Source: Yeosuana sp043876835
GTDB taxonomy: Bacteria; Bacteroidota; Bacteroidia; Flavobacteriales; Flavobacteriaceae
NCBI RefSeq assembly: GCF_043876835.1
Contig: NZ_JBAWJZ010000004.1
Span: forward strand, 1-64,000
Length of the DNA stretch: 64,000 nucleotides
Direction of reading: 5' to 3'
The translations under genes and the position numbers were made by a program. Below, in pieces: positions 9,774-18,411 of the stretch. The number at the start of each line of letters is the position of its first letter. Position 1 is the stretch's first letter. Below the pieces are notes generated by a model, which had not been told where the DNA came from, did no database searches, and saw only the letters and a list, made by a program, of their open reading frames with translations.

Positions 9774-11432
9774 ATGAAATTTATTGTATTAATTATAGCA
9801 TTAACGACTGTGTTAAACTGTCAGGGGCAGAAAAAAGAACAAGTTAATATTGAGAAACAAAACCCTTCTTTTATATGGGAAGGCGCTAATCTTTATTTTT
9901 TGTTGACTGATAGATTCAATAATGGTGATGAGTCTAACGATGTCAGTTTCAACAGAACAAGAGAAGCAGGTAAATTAAGAGGTTTTGAAGGTGGTGATAT
10001 CAAAGGTGTCACTCAAAAAATAGAAGAAGGATACTTTACCAATTTAGGGGTTAATGCCATTTGGCTAACACCCATTGTTGAGCAAATTCATGATGCAACT
10101 GATGAAGGTACAGGGGTGACCTATGGATTCCATGGGTATTGGACACGGGATTGGACAGCGCTAGACCCTAATTACGGTACAAAAGAAGATTTAAAGCAAT
10201 TGGTTGAAGTGGCACACAGTAAAGGCATCAGAATCGTTTTAGATGCTGTAATAAACCATACAGGTCCGGTAACCGAAGAAGATTCAGCTTATCCTGAAGA
10301 TTGGGTGCGAACCGAAGGACAATGTACTTATCAGAATTATGAAAGTACAGTGAGTTGTACCTTGGTTAGAAACCTGCCAGATATAAAAACAGAAAGTAAT
10401 GAAGATGTTGGACTACCTGATTTTTTGGTTGAAAAATGGAAAGCAGAAGGTAGGTATGAGCAGGAAGTTGCAGAATTAGATGCGTTCTTTAAACGTACCG
10501 GGTATCCAAGAGCACCACGGTTTTATATCATTAAATGGTTGACCGATTATATCACAGAGTTTGGCATTGATGGGTATCGTGCAGACACAGTTAAACATAC
10601 CGAGGAGAATGTATGGCAGGAGTTTAGAACAGAGTGTGACTATGCCTTTTCAGAGTGGAAAAAGAACAACCCTGAAAGAGTACTTGACGATAATTCCTTT
10701 TACTTGGTTGGAGAAGTGTATGGCTATAATATCGTTAACAAAAAACTATATGATTTTGGAGATAAGAAGGTTAACTATTTTGACAATAGTTTTCATAGTT
10801 TGATCAATTTTGGATTTAAATATGATGCTAGAAGCACATATGAAAGTTTGTTTTCAAGATACTCAAACATTTTACAAAATGACATGAAAGGATTTGGAGT
10901 ACTAAACTATATATCATCTCATGATGATGGGGGTCCTTTTGATGTAAAAAGAGAAAAGCCTTATGAGGCAATGACTAAATTGTTACTATCCCCGGGAACG
11001 TCTCAGACTTATTATGGTGATGAGACTGCAAGACCATTAATTATTGATGGGGCGGTAGATGATGCCAATTTAAGATCGTTTATGGATTGGGAATCCATTG
11101 AAAACAATCAGGATACTAAAGATTTGTTATTGCACTCACAGAAATTAGGTCAATTTAGGGCAAATCACCCTGCTGTGGGAGCAGGTACACATCAAATGAT
11201 CTCACAAGACCCTTATTTGTTCTATAGAAGTTATAGTAATGGTAATTACCAAGATATGGTAGTGATAGGATTGGACTTGCCTATAGGAGTGAAAACACTT
11301 GATGTTTCTAAGGTATTTAAAGATGGAGATGTGTTGCGTGACGCCTACTCAGATCAAGAGTTAAAAGTTGAAAATGGTAAAGCCAAGTTAGAGTCTCCAT
11401 TCAAAATTGTTTTATTGGAAAAAGCCGATTAG
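9774..11432 (+). CDS. GH13 alpha-amylase-type lipoprotein (3), last gene of the alpha-glucan operon
   Basis: 552 residues, lipoprotein signal with Cys in VLNCQG (about 15). The N-terminal barrel strand WEGANLYFLLTDRF is typical of cyclodextrinase/alpha-amylase-like GH13. Region I DAVINHTG, nucleophile D271 in GYRADTVKH, acid E314 in LVGEVYG and D384 in SSHDDGG (Ser replacing the usual Asn before His) complete the set. It closes the run of closely spaced + strand genes that began at base 28; the following 72 bp carry no obvious terminator hairpin. Confidence 0.9.
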   Translation: MKFIVLIIALTTVLNCQGQKKEQVNIEKQNPSFIWEGANLYFLLTDRFNNGDESNDVSFNRTREAGKLRGFEGGDIKGVTQKIEEGYFTNLGVNAIWLTPIVEQIHDATDEGTGVTYGFHGYWTRDWTALDPNYGTKEDLKQLVEVAHSKGIRIVLDAVINHTGPVTEEDSAYPEDWVRTEGQCTYQNYESTVSCTLVRNLPDIKTESNEDVGLPDFLVEKWKAEGRYEQEVAELDAFFKRTGYPRAPRFYIIKWLTDYITEFGIDGYRADTVKHTEENVWQEFRTECDYAFSEWKKNNPERVLDDNSFYLVGEVYGYNIVNKKLYDFGDKKVNYFDNSFHSLINFGFKYDARSTYESLFSRYSNILQNDMKGFGVLNYISSHDDGGPFDVKREKPYEAMTKLLLSPGTSQTYYGDETARPLIIDGAVDDANLRSFMDWESIENNQDTKDLLLHSQKLGQFRANHPAVGAGTHQMISQDPYLFYRSYSNGNYQDMVVIGLDLPIGVKTLDVSKVFKDGDVLRDAYSDQELKVENGKAKLESPFKIVLLEKAD

Positions 11433-11504
11433 TTAAACTTATATAAAGTTTGCTGAAAGCTGATATGATTTTAATAGTTTTACAAGTTCAAAAAAAGACT
11501 ATTA

Positions 11505-12371
11505 ATGACATCAGTTCAGGACTTATTAAGCCTTTTGGTTTTAGACAAGGTTGACGATACACAATTTATTGGCTATAGTAAAACGGTAGGTAATCAATAT
11601 GTGTTTGGCGGTCAGGTTTTGGCGCAAGCCATTAATGCTGCTAGCAGGACTATAACTAATCAGCGTGTTCTGCATTCCATGCACGCTTATTTTTTAGAAG
11701 CAGGACAATTGCATTTGCCAATTACTTTTAATGTGAGTTATGTCAGGGACGGAGGCAGTTTTTCAGTGCGAAGAGTAACAGCACAACAAAACAATACAAC
11801 CATTTTTATTTTATCAGCTTCATTTCATAAAAAAGAAGAAGGGTATGACCATCAAATAGAAATGAAGACTAATTTAAAACAACCGGAAGATTTATTAAGT
11901 TGGACAGATATATTGCACCAATATGGAGACTTTTTACCAAAAAGTATTAAAACATTTTTTGAAATAAAAAGACCTATAGAGTTTAAGCCAACAGTTGTAA
12001 CAAATCCTTTGGACAGAAAAGATTTACCTCCATTTAGTGACGTTTGGTTCAAGCTTAAAGGAGATGTGAAAAATTTGGATCTGGCCACTAAACAACAAAT
12101 TTTAACCTATATTTCCGATTATAATATTTTGGTGTCTGCACTTAATCCACACGCCAGTAAAGCCCATTGGGGGAATACACAAACAGCCAGTTTAGATCAT
12201 TCTATGTGGTACTTCAGGGACTTTGATTTTGATGATTGGTTATTATTTTCAATGGAATCGCCCAATGCATCAAATGCCCGTGGATTTGCCAGAGGGAATA
12301 TTTTTTCTATAGACGGGAAACTAGTGGCCTCGGTAGCCCAAGAAGGATTGATGAGACCCCTGAGTAAATGA
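11505..12371 (+). CDS. tesB: Acyl-CoA thioesterase II
   Basis: 288 residues, cytosolic, with the double hot-dog layout of TesB: an N-terminal half with GGQVLAQAINAA and HSMHAYFLEAG, and a C-terminal half with ASLDHSMWYF, a conserved TesB signature containing the catalytic Asp. It hydrolyses acyl-CoA to free fatty acid and CoA. Length matches the family (about 285). It overlaps the next gene by 4 bp (ATGA), which suggests a translationally coupled housekeeping operon separate from the starch genes. Confidence 0.9.
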   Translation: MTSVQDLLSLLVLDKVDDTQFIGYSKTVGNQYVFGGQVLAQAINAASRTITNQRVLHSMHAYFLEAGQLHLPITFNVSYVRDGGSFSVRRVTAQQNNTTIFILSASFHKKEEGYDHQIEMKTNLKQPEDLLSWTDILHQYGDFLPKSIKTFFEIKRPIEFKPTVVTNPLDRKDLPPFSDVWFKLKGDVKNLDLATKQQILTYISDYNILVSALNPHASKAHWGNTQTASLDHSMWYFRDFDFDDWLLFSMESPNASNARGFARGNIFSIDGKLVASVAQEGLMRPLSK

Positions 12372-13582
12372 TGAAGATGTATGACATTATAATTGTTGGT
12401 GGTGGTGCAGCAGGATTTTTCGCAGCCATTGATATTGCAGAGCAAAATCCTTCTTTAAAAGTTGCTGTTTTAGAACGTGGAAGCGAAGGTTTAACCAAAG
12501 TTAAAGTGTCTGGTGGTGGACGTTGTAATGTGACTCATGCTGAATTTATTCCTTCAGAATTGGTGCAAAATTATCCAAGAGGAGAAAAGGAATTGCTTGG
12601 ACCTTTTCATCAATTTATGACTGGCGACACAATAGAATGGTTTGAAAAAAGAGGCGTAGAACTAAAGATTGAAGATGATGGACGTATGTTTCCTGTATCT
12701 AATTCTTCACAAACCATTATTGATTGTTTTTTAAATGAATCAAAAAAACATGGTGTTGAAATTTTATATAACCATGCTGTAAAAACCTTTCAAAACGAAA
12801 ATGGTTTATGGAAAATAGAAACTTCAGAAGCTGATTTTTTAACAGAAAAACTGGTAATTGCAACAGGAAGTAATTCTAAAATATGGAGTCTTTTAGAAAA
12901 TTTGGGACATACTATTTCACCACCAGTTCCATCGCTTTTCACCTTTAATATAAAAGATGTTCGCATTAACGATATACCTGGAGTTGTGGCTTCAAATGTA
13001 GAAATTCATATTGTTGATACCGATTTTTATTCTGAAGGGCCTTTGTTAATTACCCATTGGGGAATGAGTGCACCAGCCATATTAAAACTATCAGCCTTTG
13101 CTGCTTTAGAATTAGCTGAACGTAATTACAAGTTTCGAATAGAAATTAATTTCATTAGAAAATCAGTTAACGATTGTCTAGATTGTTTGAAAGATTTTAA
13201 AAATGAACTTGCTAAGAAATCGGTTTTTAAATCGGCTCAATTTGATTTACCTAAACGTTTGTGGCAACAATTGGTTTTAGCTTCTGAAATAGATATTGAA
13301 ACTCGTTGGGCAGAGTTGAATAAAAAGCAGTTAGAATTGTTAGCAAATCAATTGACTCATGCTATTTTTAATGTAATTGGAAAAAGTACCTTTAAAGAAG
13401 AATTTGTAACTGCTGGAGGCATAGATTTAAAAGAAATCAATTTTAAAACCTTTGAAAGCAAGTTGTTTAAAAACTTGTATTTTGCTGGTGAAGTTTTAAA
13501 TATAGATGCCGTTACAGGAGGATTTAATTTTCAAAATGCGTGGACAAGTGCTTTTATAGTTGCTAAATCAATCTCACAATGA
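12368..13582 (+). CDS. HI0933/YhiN-family flavoprotein (NAD(P)/FAD-dependent oxidoreductase)
   Basis: 404 residues. An N-terminal Rossmann dinucleotide-binding motif (IIVGGGAAGFF) is followed by the family hallmark VSGGGRCNVTH and a C-terminal FAD-contacting segment AVTGGFNFQNAWTSA. This matches the BaiN/HI0933 family of flavoproteins, whose physiological substrate is mostly unknown. Cytosolic, no signal peptide. Its start overlaps the tesB stop by 4 bp and its stop overlaps the next start by 4 bp. Two further start codons lie within the first four codons, so the exact start may shift slightly. Confidence 0.88.
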   Translation: MMKMYDIIIVGGGAAGFFAAIDIAEQNPSLKVAVLERGSEGLTKVKVSGGGRCNVTHAEFIPSELVQNYPRGEKELLGPFHQFMTGDTIEWFEKRGVELKIEDDGRMFPVSNSSQTIIDCFLNESKKHGVEILYNHAVKTFQNENGLWKIETSEADFLTEKLVIATGSNSKIWSLLENLGHTISPPVPSLFTFNIKDVRINDIPGVVASNVEIHIVDTDFYSEGPLLITHWGMSAPAILKLSAFAALELAERNYKFRIEINFIRKSVNDCLDCLKDFKNELAKKSVFKSAQFDLPKRLWQQLVLASEIDIETRWAELNKKQLELLANQLTHAIFNVIGKSTFKEEFVTAGGIDLKEINFKTFESKLFKNLYFAGEVLNIDAVTGGFNFQNAWTSAFIVAKSISQ

Positions 13583-14121
13583 AAACGTACATTGTTCTTT
13601 TAAAAGGTATTAATGTTGGTGGACACAAAAAAGTGCCAATGGCTGAATTGCGTGAATTGCTTTCTAAATCTGGTTTTGAAGACGTGCAAACCTATATTCA
13701 AAGTGGGAATGTCGTTCTGCAATCTTCAGAAAAAAAGATTCAAAAAATAGAAGAAACAATTAAGAATGCGATTTTAGATTATTTTGGATTTGAGGTTTCT
13801 GTTTTAGCAATAACAAGACCTGACTTGAAACGTATTTTTGATGATTGTCCATTTTCAGAAGAAAAAAAGAAAACGAGTTATTTTATGATGTTGCATGATA
13901 CGCCAAGTAATGAGTTGATAAAAGTTGCTTCAGAAAAAGTGTATGAAGGTGAAGAGTATAAAATCATTATGGATTGTATTTATTTTTACTGTGCTAGCGG
14001 CTATGGTAATGCTAAATTTAATGCAAATTTTTTTGAGCGTATACTTAAAACATTTGCGACATCGAGAAACTATAATACAATGGTAAAGTTATTATCTTTG
14101 TCTTCAGAACAAGCAACATGA
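13579..14121 (+). CDS. DUF1697 family protein
   Basis: 180 residues, cytosolic. The N terminus YIVLLKGINVGGHKKVPMAEL and the segment TYIQSGNVVLQS are the conserved signature of DUF1697. The end of the family (SRNYNTMVKLL) is also present, so the protein is full length. Function is not established for the family. It overlaps both neighbours by 4 bp, within a coupled operon that leads into isoprenoid genes. Confidence 0.88.
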   Translation: MKTYIVLLKGINVGGHKKVPMAELRELLSKSGFEDVQTYIQSGNVVLQSSEKKIQKIEETIKNAILDYFGFEVSVLAITRPDLKRIFDDCPFSEEKKKTSYFMMLHDTPSNELIKVASEKVYEGEEYKIIMDCIYFYCASGYGNAKFNANFFERILKTFATSRNYNTMVKLLSLSSEQAT

Positions 14122-15200
14122 CAGAACAAGATTTTATTCCTGAATTATATTCAAAATCACTTGAAAGCGGAAGTATTTCTTGGGAATCTCCAAGTAATAT
14201 TGCGTTGGTTAAGTATTGGGGTAAAAAGGAAAATCAAATGCCTCAAAACCCATCCATTAGTTTTACTCTAGATAATTGTAAAACTATTACAACACTTGAT
14301 TTTGTAAAGAAGAAAAATGAAGAAGATGGGTTTTCGTTTGATGTATATCTAGATGGAGAAAAAAAAGAGGATTTTAAACCAAAAATCGAAACCTTTTTTA
14401 AAAGAATTGAAGTTTATGTACCTTTTTTAAAAGATTATCATTTTGTTATAGAAACATCAAATACGTTTCCTCACAGTTCGGGAATTGCATCTTCAGCAAG
14501 CGGAATGAGTGCTTTGGCAATGTGCTTAATGAGCATCGAAAAGCAATTGAATTCTAAAATGGATGGCGATTATTTAAATAAAAAGGCATCGTTTTTGGCG
14601 CGATTAGGCTCTGGAAGTGCTTGCAGAAGTATTGAAGGCGATTTAATTGTTTGGGGTTATCATAATGATATTGAAGGTAGCTCAGATTTGTTTGGAGTTA
14701 AATATCCTTATGAAGTCCATGAAAATTTCAAAAATTACCAAGACACTATTTTGTTGGTTGATAAAGGCGAAAAACAAGTAAGCAGTACGGTTGGACATAA
14801 TTTAATGCACCATCATCCATTTGCTTCACAACGTTTTGCTCAAGCCAATGAAAATCTGACGAAGCTAATACAAATTTTTAAGTCTGGAGATGTTTATGCT
14901 TTTATTGAAATAGTGGAAAGTGAAGCGTTAACGCTACATGCTATGATGATGACTAGTTTGCCGTATTTTATTTTGATGAAGCCAAACACCTTGGAAATTA
15001 TCAATAAAATATGGGAATTTAGACAAGATACAGGTTTGCCTGTTAGTTTTACGTTAGATGCTGGTGCAAACGTTCATGTGTTGTATCCAGAGAAAGATGC
15101 AAAACCAATTTTAGAATTCATTAAAAATGAATTAGTTGCATATTGTCAAAATGGACATTATATTTGCGACAAAATTGGTTTTGGTGCAAAACAATTGTAA
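14118..15200 (+). CDS. mvaD: Diphosphomevalonate decarboxylase
   Basis: 360 residues of the GHMP-kinase superfamily. It converts mevalonate 5-diphosphate to isopentenyl diphosphate with ATP, in the mevalonate pathway used by Flavobacteriaceae. Signatures: SNIALVKYWGKK near residue 23, the GHMP phosphate loop PHSSGIASSASG near residue 119 (family PxSxGLASSA), and a C-terminal DAGANVHVLYP. Slightly longer than eukaryotic-type enzymes but full length. The related GHMP gene follows after 29 bp. Confidence 0.92.
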   Translation: MTEQDFIPELYSKSLESGSISWESPSNIALVKYWGKKENQMPQNPSISFTLDNCKTITTLDFVKKKNEEDGFSFDVYLDGEKKEDFKPKIETFFKRIEVYVPFLKDYHFVIETSNTFPHSSGIASSASGMSALAMCLMSIEKQLNSKMDGDYLNKKASFLARLGSGSACRSIEGDLIVWGYHNDIEGSSDLFGVKYPYEVHENFKNYQDTILLVDKGEKQVSSTVGHNLMHHHPFASQRFAQANENLTKLIQIFKSGDVYAFIEIVESEALTLHAMMMTSLPYFILMKPNTLEIINKIWEFRQDTGLPVSFTLDAGANVHVLYPEKDAKPILEFIKNELVAYCQNGHYICDKIGFGAKQL

Positions 15201-15229
15201 CTTTATAAACCCAATATCAAAAGCAGTTA

Positions 15230-16159
15230 ATGAAAGGACCACTTTTTTATTCTAAAATTTTACTTTTTGGAGAGTATGGAATTATCAAAGATTCCAAAGG
15301 TTTATCAATTCCTTATAATTTTTATAATGGGGCATTAAAAAAGGATGAAAATCTTTCAGAAATTGCTTTAAAGTCAAATGAAAGTTTGAAACGGTTTGTA
15401 ACGTACTTGCAAAGCATAAATTCACAGTTAGTAACTTTTGATATTGCTTCTCTTGAAAATGATGTTAATGCCGGTATGTATTTTGATTCTTCAATTCCTC
15501 AAGGATATGGAGTAGGCAGTAGTGGTGCATTAGTAGCTGCTATTTATGATAAATATGCTTTTGATAAGATTACGATTTTAGAGAATTTAACCAGAGAAAA
15601 ACTATTGAAGTTGAAAGCAATTTTCTCTGAAATGGAATCGTTTTTTCATGGAAAATCTTCAGGGTTAGATCCGTTAAATAGTTATTTGAGTATTCCTATT
15701 CTAATTAATTCACAAGATAATATTGAAGCAACAGGAATTCCTTCTCAAAAAATTGAAGGGAAAAATGCGGTGTTTTTGTTAGATAGTGGCATTATTGGAG
15801 AAACTGCGCCTATGGTAAGTATTTTTATGGAAAACATGAAACAAGAAGGTTTTCGAAATATGCTTAAAGACCAGTTTATAAAGCATACAGATGCTTGTGT
15901 TGAAGATTTCTTAAAAGGTGATATAAAATCGTTATTTAAAAACACTAAACGATTATCAAAAGTGGTTTTAAACAATTTTAAACCTATGATTCCACAAGAG
16001 TTTCATGAACTATGGAAAAAAGGTATTCAAACAAACGAATACTATTTAAAGCTTTGTGGCTCTGGTGGTGGTGGATACATTCTTGGTTTTACAGAGGATA
16101 TTGAAAAAGCAAAACTAGCACTTAAAGGTTATAAGCTGGAAGTAGTTTATAACTTCTAA
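15230..16159 (+). CDS. GHMP kinase, mevalonate-kinase-like
   Basis: 309 residues. The N terminus LFGEYGII and the phosphate-binding loop PQGYGVGSSGALVAAIYD are GHMP kinase hallmarks, and the C terminus has the glycine loop CGSGGGGYILGF. The position directly after mvaD, and the length, fit the mevalonate-kinase-like protein of Bacteroidota that phosphorylates mevalonate. Similarity to other GHMP kinases means the substrate is inferred from context. Confidence 0.85.
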   Translation: MKGPLFYSKILLFGEYGIIKDSKGLSIPYNFYNGALKKDENLSEIALKSNESLKRFVTYLQSINSQLVTFDIASLENDVNAGMYFDSSIPQGYGVGSSGALVAAIYDKYAFDKITILENLTREKLLKLKAIFSEMESFFHGKSSGLDPLNSYLSIPILINSQDNIEATGIPSQKIEGKNAVFLLDSGIIGETAPMVSIFMENMKQEGFRNMLKDQFIKHTDACVEDFLKGDIKSLFKNTKRLSKVVLNNFKPMIPQEFHELWKKGIQTNEYYLKLCGSGGGGYILGFTEDIEKAKLALKGYKLEVVYNF

Positions 16160-16213
16160 ACCACTCTTTGTTTTCCTGAATTTATTTCAGGATTTAATCA
16201 AAACAAATTTTTG

Positions 16214-17119
16214 ATGTTAACCAGAAAGCAAAAACATATTCTAATAAAGTTTTTCAGCATGTTTTCGGTGGTTAGAGGTTACAATATCTTGATTATTGTT
16301 ATAGCTCAATATCTTAGTTCAATTTATATTCTCGCTCATAATAGGCCATTAAGACAAGTTGTTTTTGATCTTAATTTATTTATGCTTGTTTTAGCTTCTT
16401 CGGCAACTATTGCAGGTGGATATATTATTAATAATTTTTACGACTCTGAAAAAGATTTGATTAATAGACCAATTAAATCTAAACTAGACAGATTAGTTAA
16501 TCAAAATACCAAGTTGTCATTTTATTTTGTTTTAAATTTTATAGCCGTAATTCTAGCTAGCTATGTGTCTTTTAGGGCTGTTGTGTTTTTTTCAATTTAT
16601 ATTTTTGGTATTTGGTTTTATTCACATAAATTAAAAAAGATTCCTCTTATTGGAAATTTAACATCAGCTATTTTAACCATAACACCTTTTTTTGCTGTTT
16701 TTATTTATTATAAAAATTTTGAAACGGTCATCTTTGTTCATGCTACATTTTTGTTTTTAATAATTTCAATGAGAGAGTTTACTAAAGATTTAGAAAACTT
16801 AAAAGGAGATTTGGCACTTAATTATCACACAATTCCTGTTGAATATGGTGAAAATGTTTCTAAAGTTATGCTATCTGTTTTGTCATTTTTAACCTTAATA
16901 CCAATTCTTTTATTATTATTTACGTTTGAAATAGGTTATATGTATATCTACTTTTATTTAAGCGTTTTTTTACTAATGATTTTTCTTTTGCTACTCTGGA
17001 AATCTAAAACCAAAACACATTATTTAATTCTTCATAATATTTTAAAATTTATTATTGCGTTTGGTGTTTTTTGTATTCTTTTGATTGATGTTGATAAAGT
17101 GTTGAATAGACTGTTTTAA
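16214..17119 (+). CDS. UbiA-family prenyltransferase (geranylgeranylglycerol-phosphate transferase-like)
   Basis: Starting from the ATG at 16214 (a TTG one codon earlier is less likely) it has 301 residues and about eight hydrophobic segments. The first Asp-rich motif is NNFYDSEKDLINRP and the second is REFTKDLENLKGD, the two prenyl-diphosphate/Mg2+ sites of UbiA enzymes. It follows the mevalonate genes, consistent with attaching an isoprenoid chain to a polar acceptor in the inner membrane. The acceptor (menaquinone precursor, glycerol phosphate or other) cannot be decided here. Confidence 0.82.
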   Translation: MLTRKQKHILIKFFSMFSVVRGYNILIIVIAQYLSSIYILAHNRPLRQVVFDLNLFMLVLASSATIAGGYIINNFYDSEKDLINRPIKSKLDRLVNQNTKLSFYFVLNFIAVILASYVSFRAVVFFSIYIFGIWFYSHKLKKIPLIGNLTSAILTITPFFAVFIYYKNFETVIFVHATFLFLIISMREFTKDLENLKGDLALNYHTIPVEYGENVSKVMLSVLSFLTLIPILLLLFTFEIGYMYIYFYLSVFLLMIFLLLLWKSKTKTHYLILHNILKFIIAFGVFCILLIDVDKVLNRLF

Positions 17120-17181
17120 AAATAGTTATCCATATTTTTTTAAAATAAAAAACGAAAAACTGTAAATAGTAATTTATAAAG

Positions 17182-17189
17182 TATCTTTG
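17182..17189 (+). promoter_or_regulatory. Probable -7 promoter element (TATCTTTG)
   Basis: TATCTTTG matches the Bacteroidota -7 consensus TAnnTTTG exactly and lies 17 bp before the ATG of the RluB-like gene, giving a short leader. No convincing -33 TTG was found at the right distance. Confidence 0.5.
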
Positions 17190-17205
17190 CACAAAATAAT
17201 TAGAA

Positions 17206-18078
17206 ATGAGTAGACATCAAGATAGTAAAGGAAAGGGAAAATCATCAGGAAGAGGAGCTAATAATAGTCGCTCAAAAAGTTTTGCACGAGGCAATGCTCC
17301 AATAAAAAAGGGTACTGTTAGTGCAAAACCAGAAGATATTGTAAAAAAAGCACCAGCTAAAAAATCTAATACTGATGAAATCAGATTAAATAAATACGTG
17401 GCCAATTCTGGGGTTTGCTCTCGTAGAGAAGCAGATACGCATATTGCAACTGGTTTAGTAACTGTAAATGGTAAAGTAATTACAGAAATGGGTTATAAGG
17501 TTAAGCCTGACGACGAAGTTCGTTATGATGGCGCAAGGGTTAATCCAGAGAAAAAAGCCTATGTATTGCTTAATAAGCCCAAGGGTTTTGCTACTACCAC
17601 AAGTGAAGGAAAGGGGAGAACGGTCATGGATTTAGTTGCTAATGCTACAACTTCAAGAATTAAACCAATTGGTAGATTAGGAAGAAATTCAAAAGGATTG
17701 TTGTTATTTACTAATGATGAAGCCATTGTTGAGAAATTTACAAACTCTAAAAATGGTGTGGCCCGCCTATTTCATATTGAATTAGATAAAAATTTAAAGC
17801 TAGAAGACTTGAAGAAAATTCAAGAAGGCATTAAAATAGAAGGTAAGTTAATTGCCGTAGAAGAAATAAGCTATATTGATGGCGCTTCAAAAAATGAAAT
17901 AGGTCTTAAAATAAAAAACACTGGTAATACAATTATTCGTTCCATATTCGATTTTTTAAAATATGAAATTGTAAGTCTTGATTGTGTTGCAATTGGTCAT
18001 CTTACTAAAAAAGATATACCAAGAGGACATTGGAAGCATCTTTCCGAACAAGAATTAAATACACTTAAAATGTTGTAG
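17206..18078 (+). CDS. RluB/RsuA-type pseudouridine synthase homologue lacking the catalytic Asp
   Basis: 290 residues: a basic low-complexity N-terminal tail (1-55), an S4 RNA-binding domain (about 57-105, RLNKYVANSGVCSRREAD) and a pseudouridine-synthase domain. In active RsuA/RluB proteins the active site reads GRLDRNTxGL with an essential Asp. Here the codon at 17680-17682 is GGA, giving GRLGRNSKGL, so the nucleophilic Asp is Gly159 and the following Thr is Lys. Near the C terminus the usual RIVRRIF reads TIIRSIF and LDRV reads LDCV. The reading frame is otherwise intact, so the protein is probably made but catalytically dead, or works as an RNA-binding factor. The gene is preceded by a good promoter. 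Confidence 0.85.
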   Translation: MSRHQDSKGKGKSSGRGANNSRSKSFARGNAPIKKGTVSAKPEDIVKKAPAKKSNTDEIRLNKYVANSGVCSRREADTHIATGLVTVNGKVITEMGYKVKPDDEVRYDGARVNPEKKAYVLLNKPKGFATTTSEGKGRTVMDLVANATTSRIKPIGRLGRNSKGLLLFTNDEAIVEKFTNSKNGVARLFHIELDKNLKLEDLKKIQEGIKIEGKLIAVEEISYIDGASKNEIGLKIKNTGNTIIRSIFDFLKYEIVSLDCVAIGHLTKKDIPRGHWKHLSEQELNTLKML

Positions 18079-18186
18079 GTTAATGACTTGTAAATTTTTC
18101 AAAAAAAATAAAAAAAAAGTTTAAAATTCAATTTTTTATATTTCATTTGTACTGCATTTAGCTGAACAATATTGAAATATGTTTCT

Positions 18187-18339
18187 ATGTTTGGGCTTAT
18201 GAGCATTAGGAAGTCGTGTTCAAAAGCAGCTTTTAGATTAAGTAACCAAATTTTAAAGCTAACTTCCTTGTATTCAATCGTATCAAGTCAGCACATCTAT
18301 GGTTTTGTGCCAACAACTTGTGTCCAAAAGCAAATTTGA
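18187..18339 (+). promoter_or_regulatory. Structured leader and possible 50-codon upstream ORF before arginine decarboxylase
   Basis: The 333 bp between the RluB-like gene and speA hold no recognised gene. Three features stand out. Nested inverted repeats pair AGGAAGT (18208-18214) with ACTTCCT (18262-18268), enclosing AGCTTT (from about 18229) paired with AAAGCT (ending at 18260). A second hairpin pairs GCACA with TGTGC around 18287-18306. An open frame from ATG 18187 to TGA 18339 would encode 50 residues rich in Ser, Lys and Leu. The structure may be a leader RNA sensing a polyamine or arginine, or the ORF may be a leader peptide; neither is a family I can name. The rest of the gap is AT-rich. 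Confidence 0.35.
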
Positions 18340-18411
18340 TTTTCTTAGAAATTATTGATTTATACTTTGTAATTAAAATATTTTTGAGAAATTTATACCA
18401 GATAGAAAATA

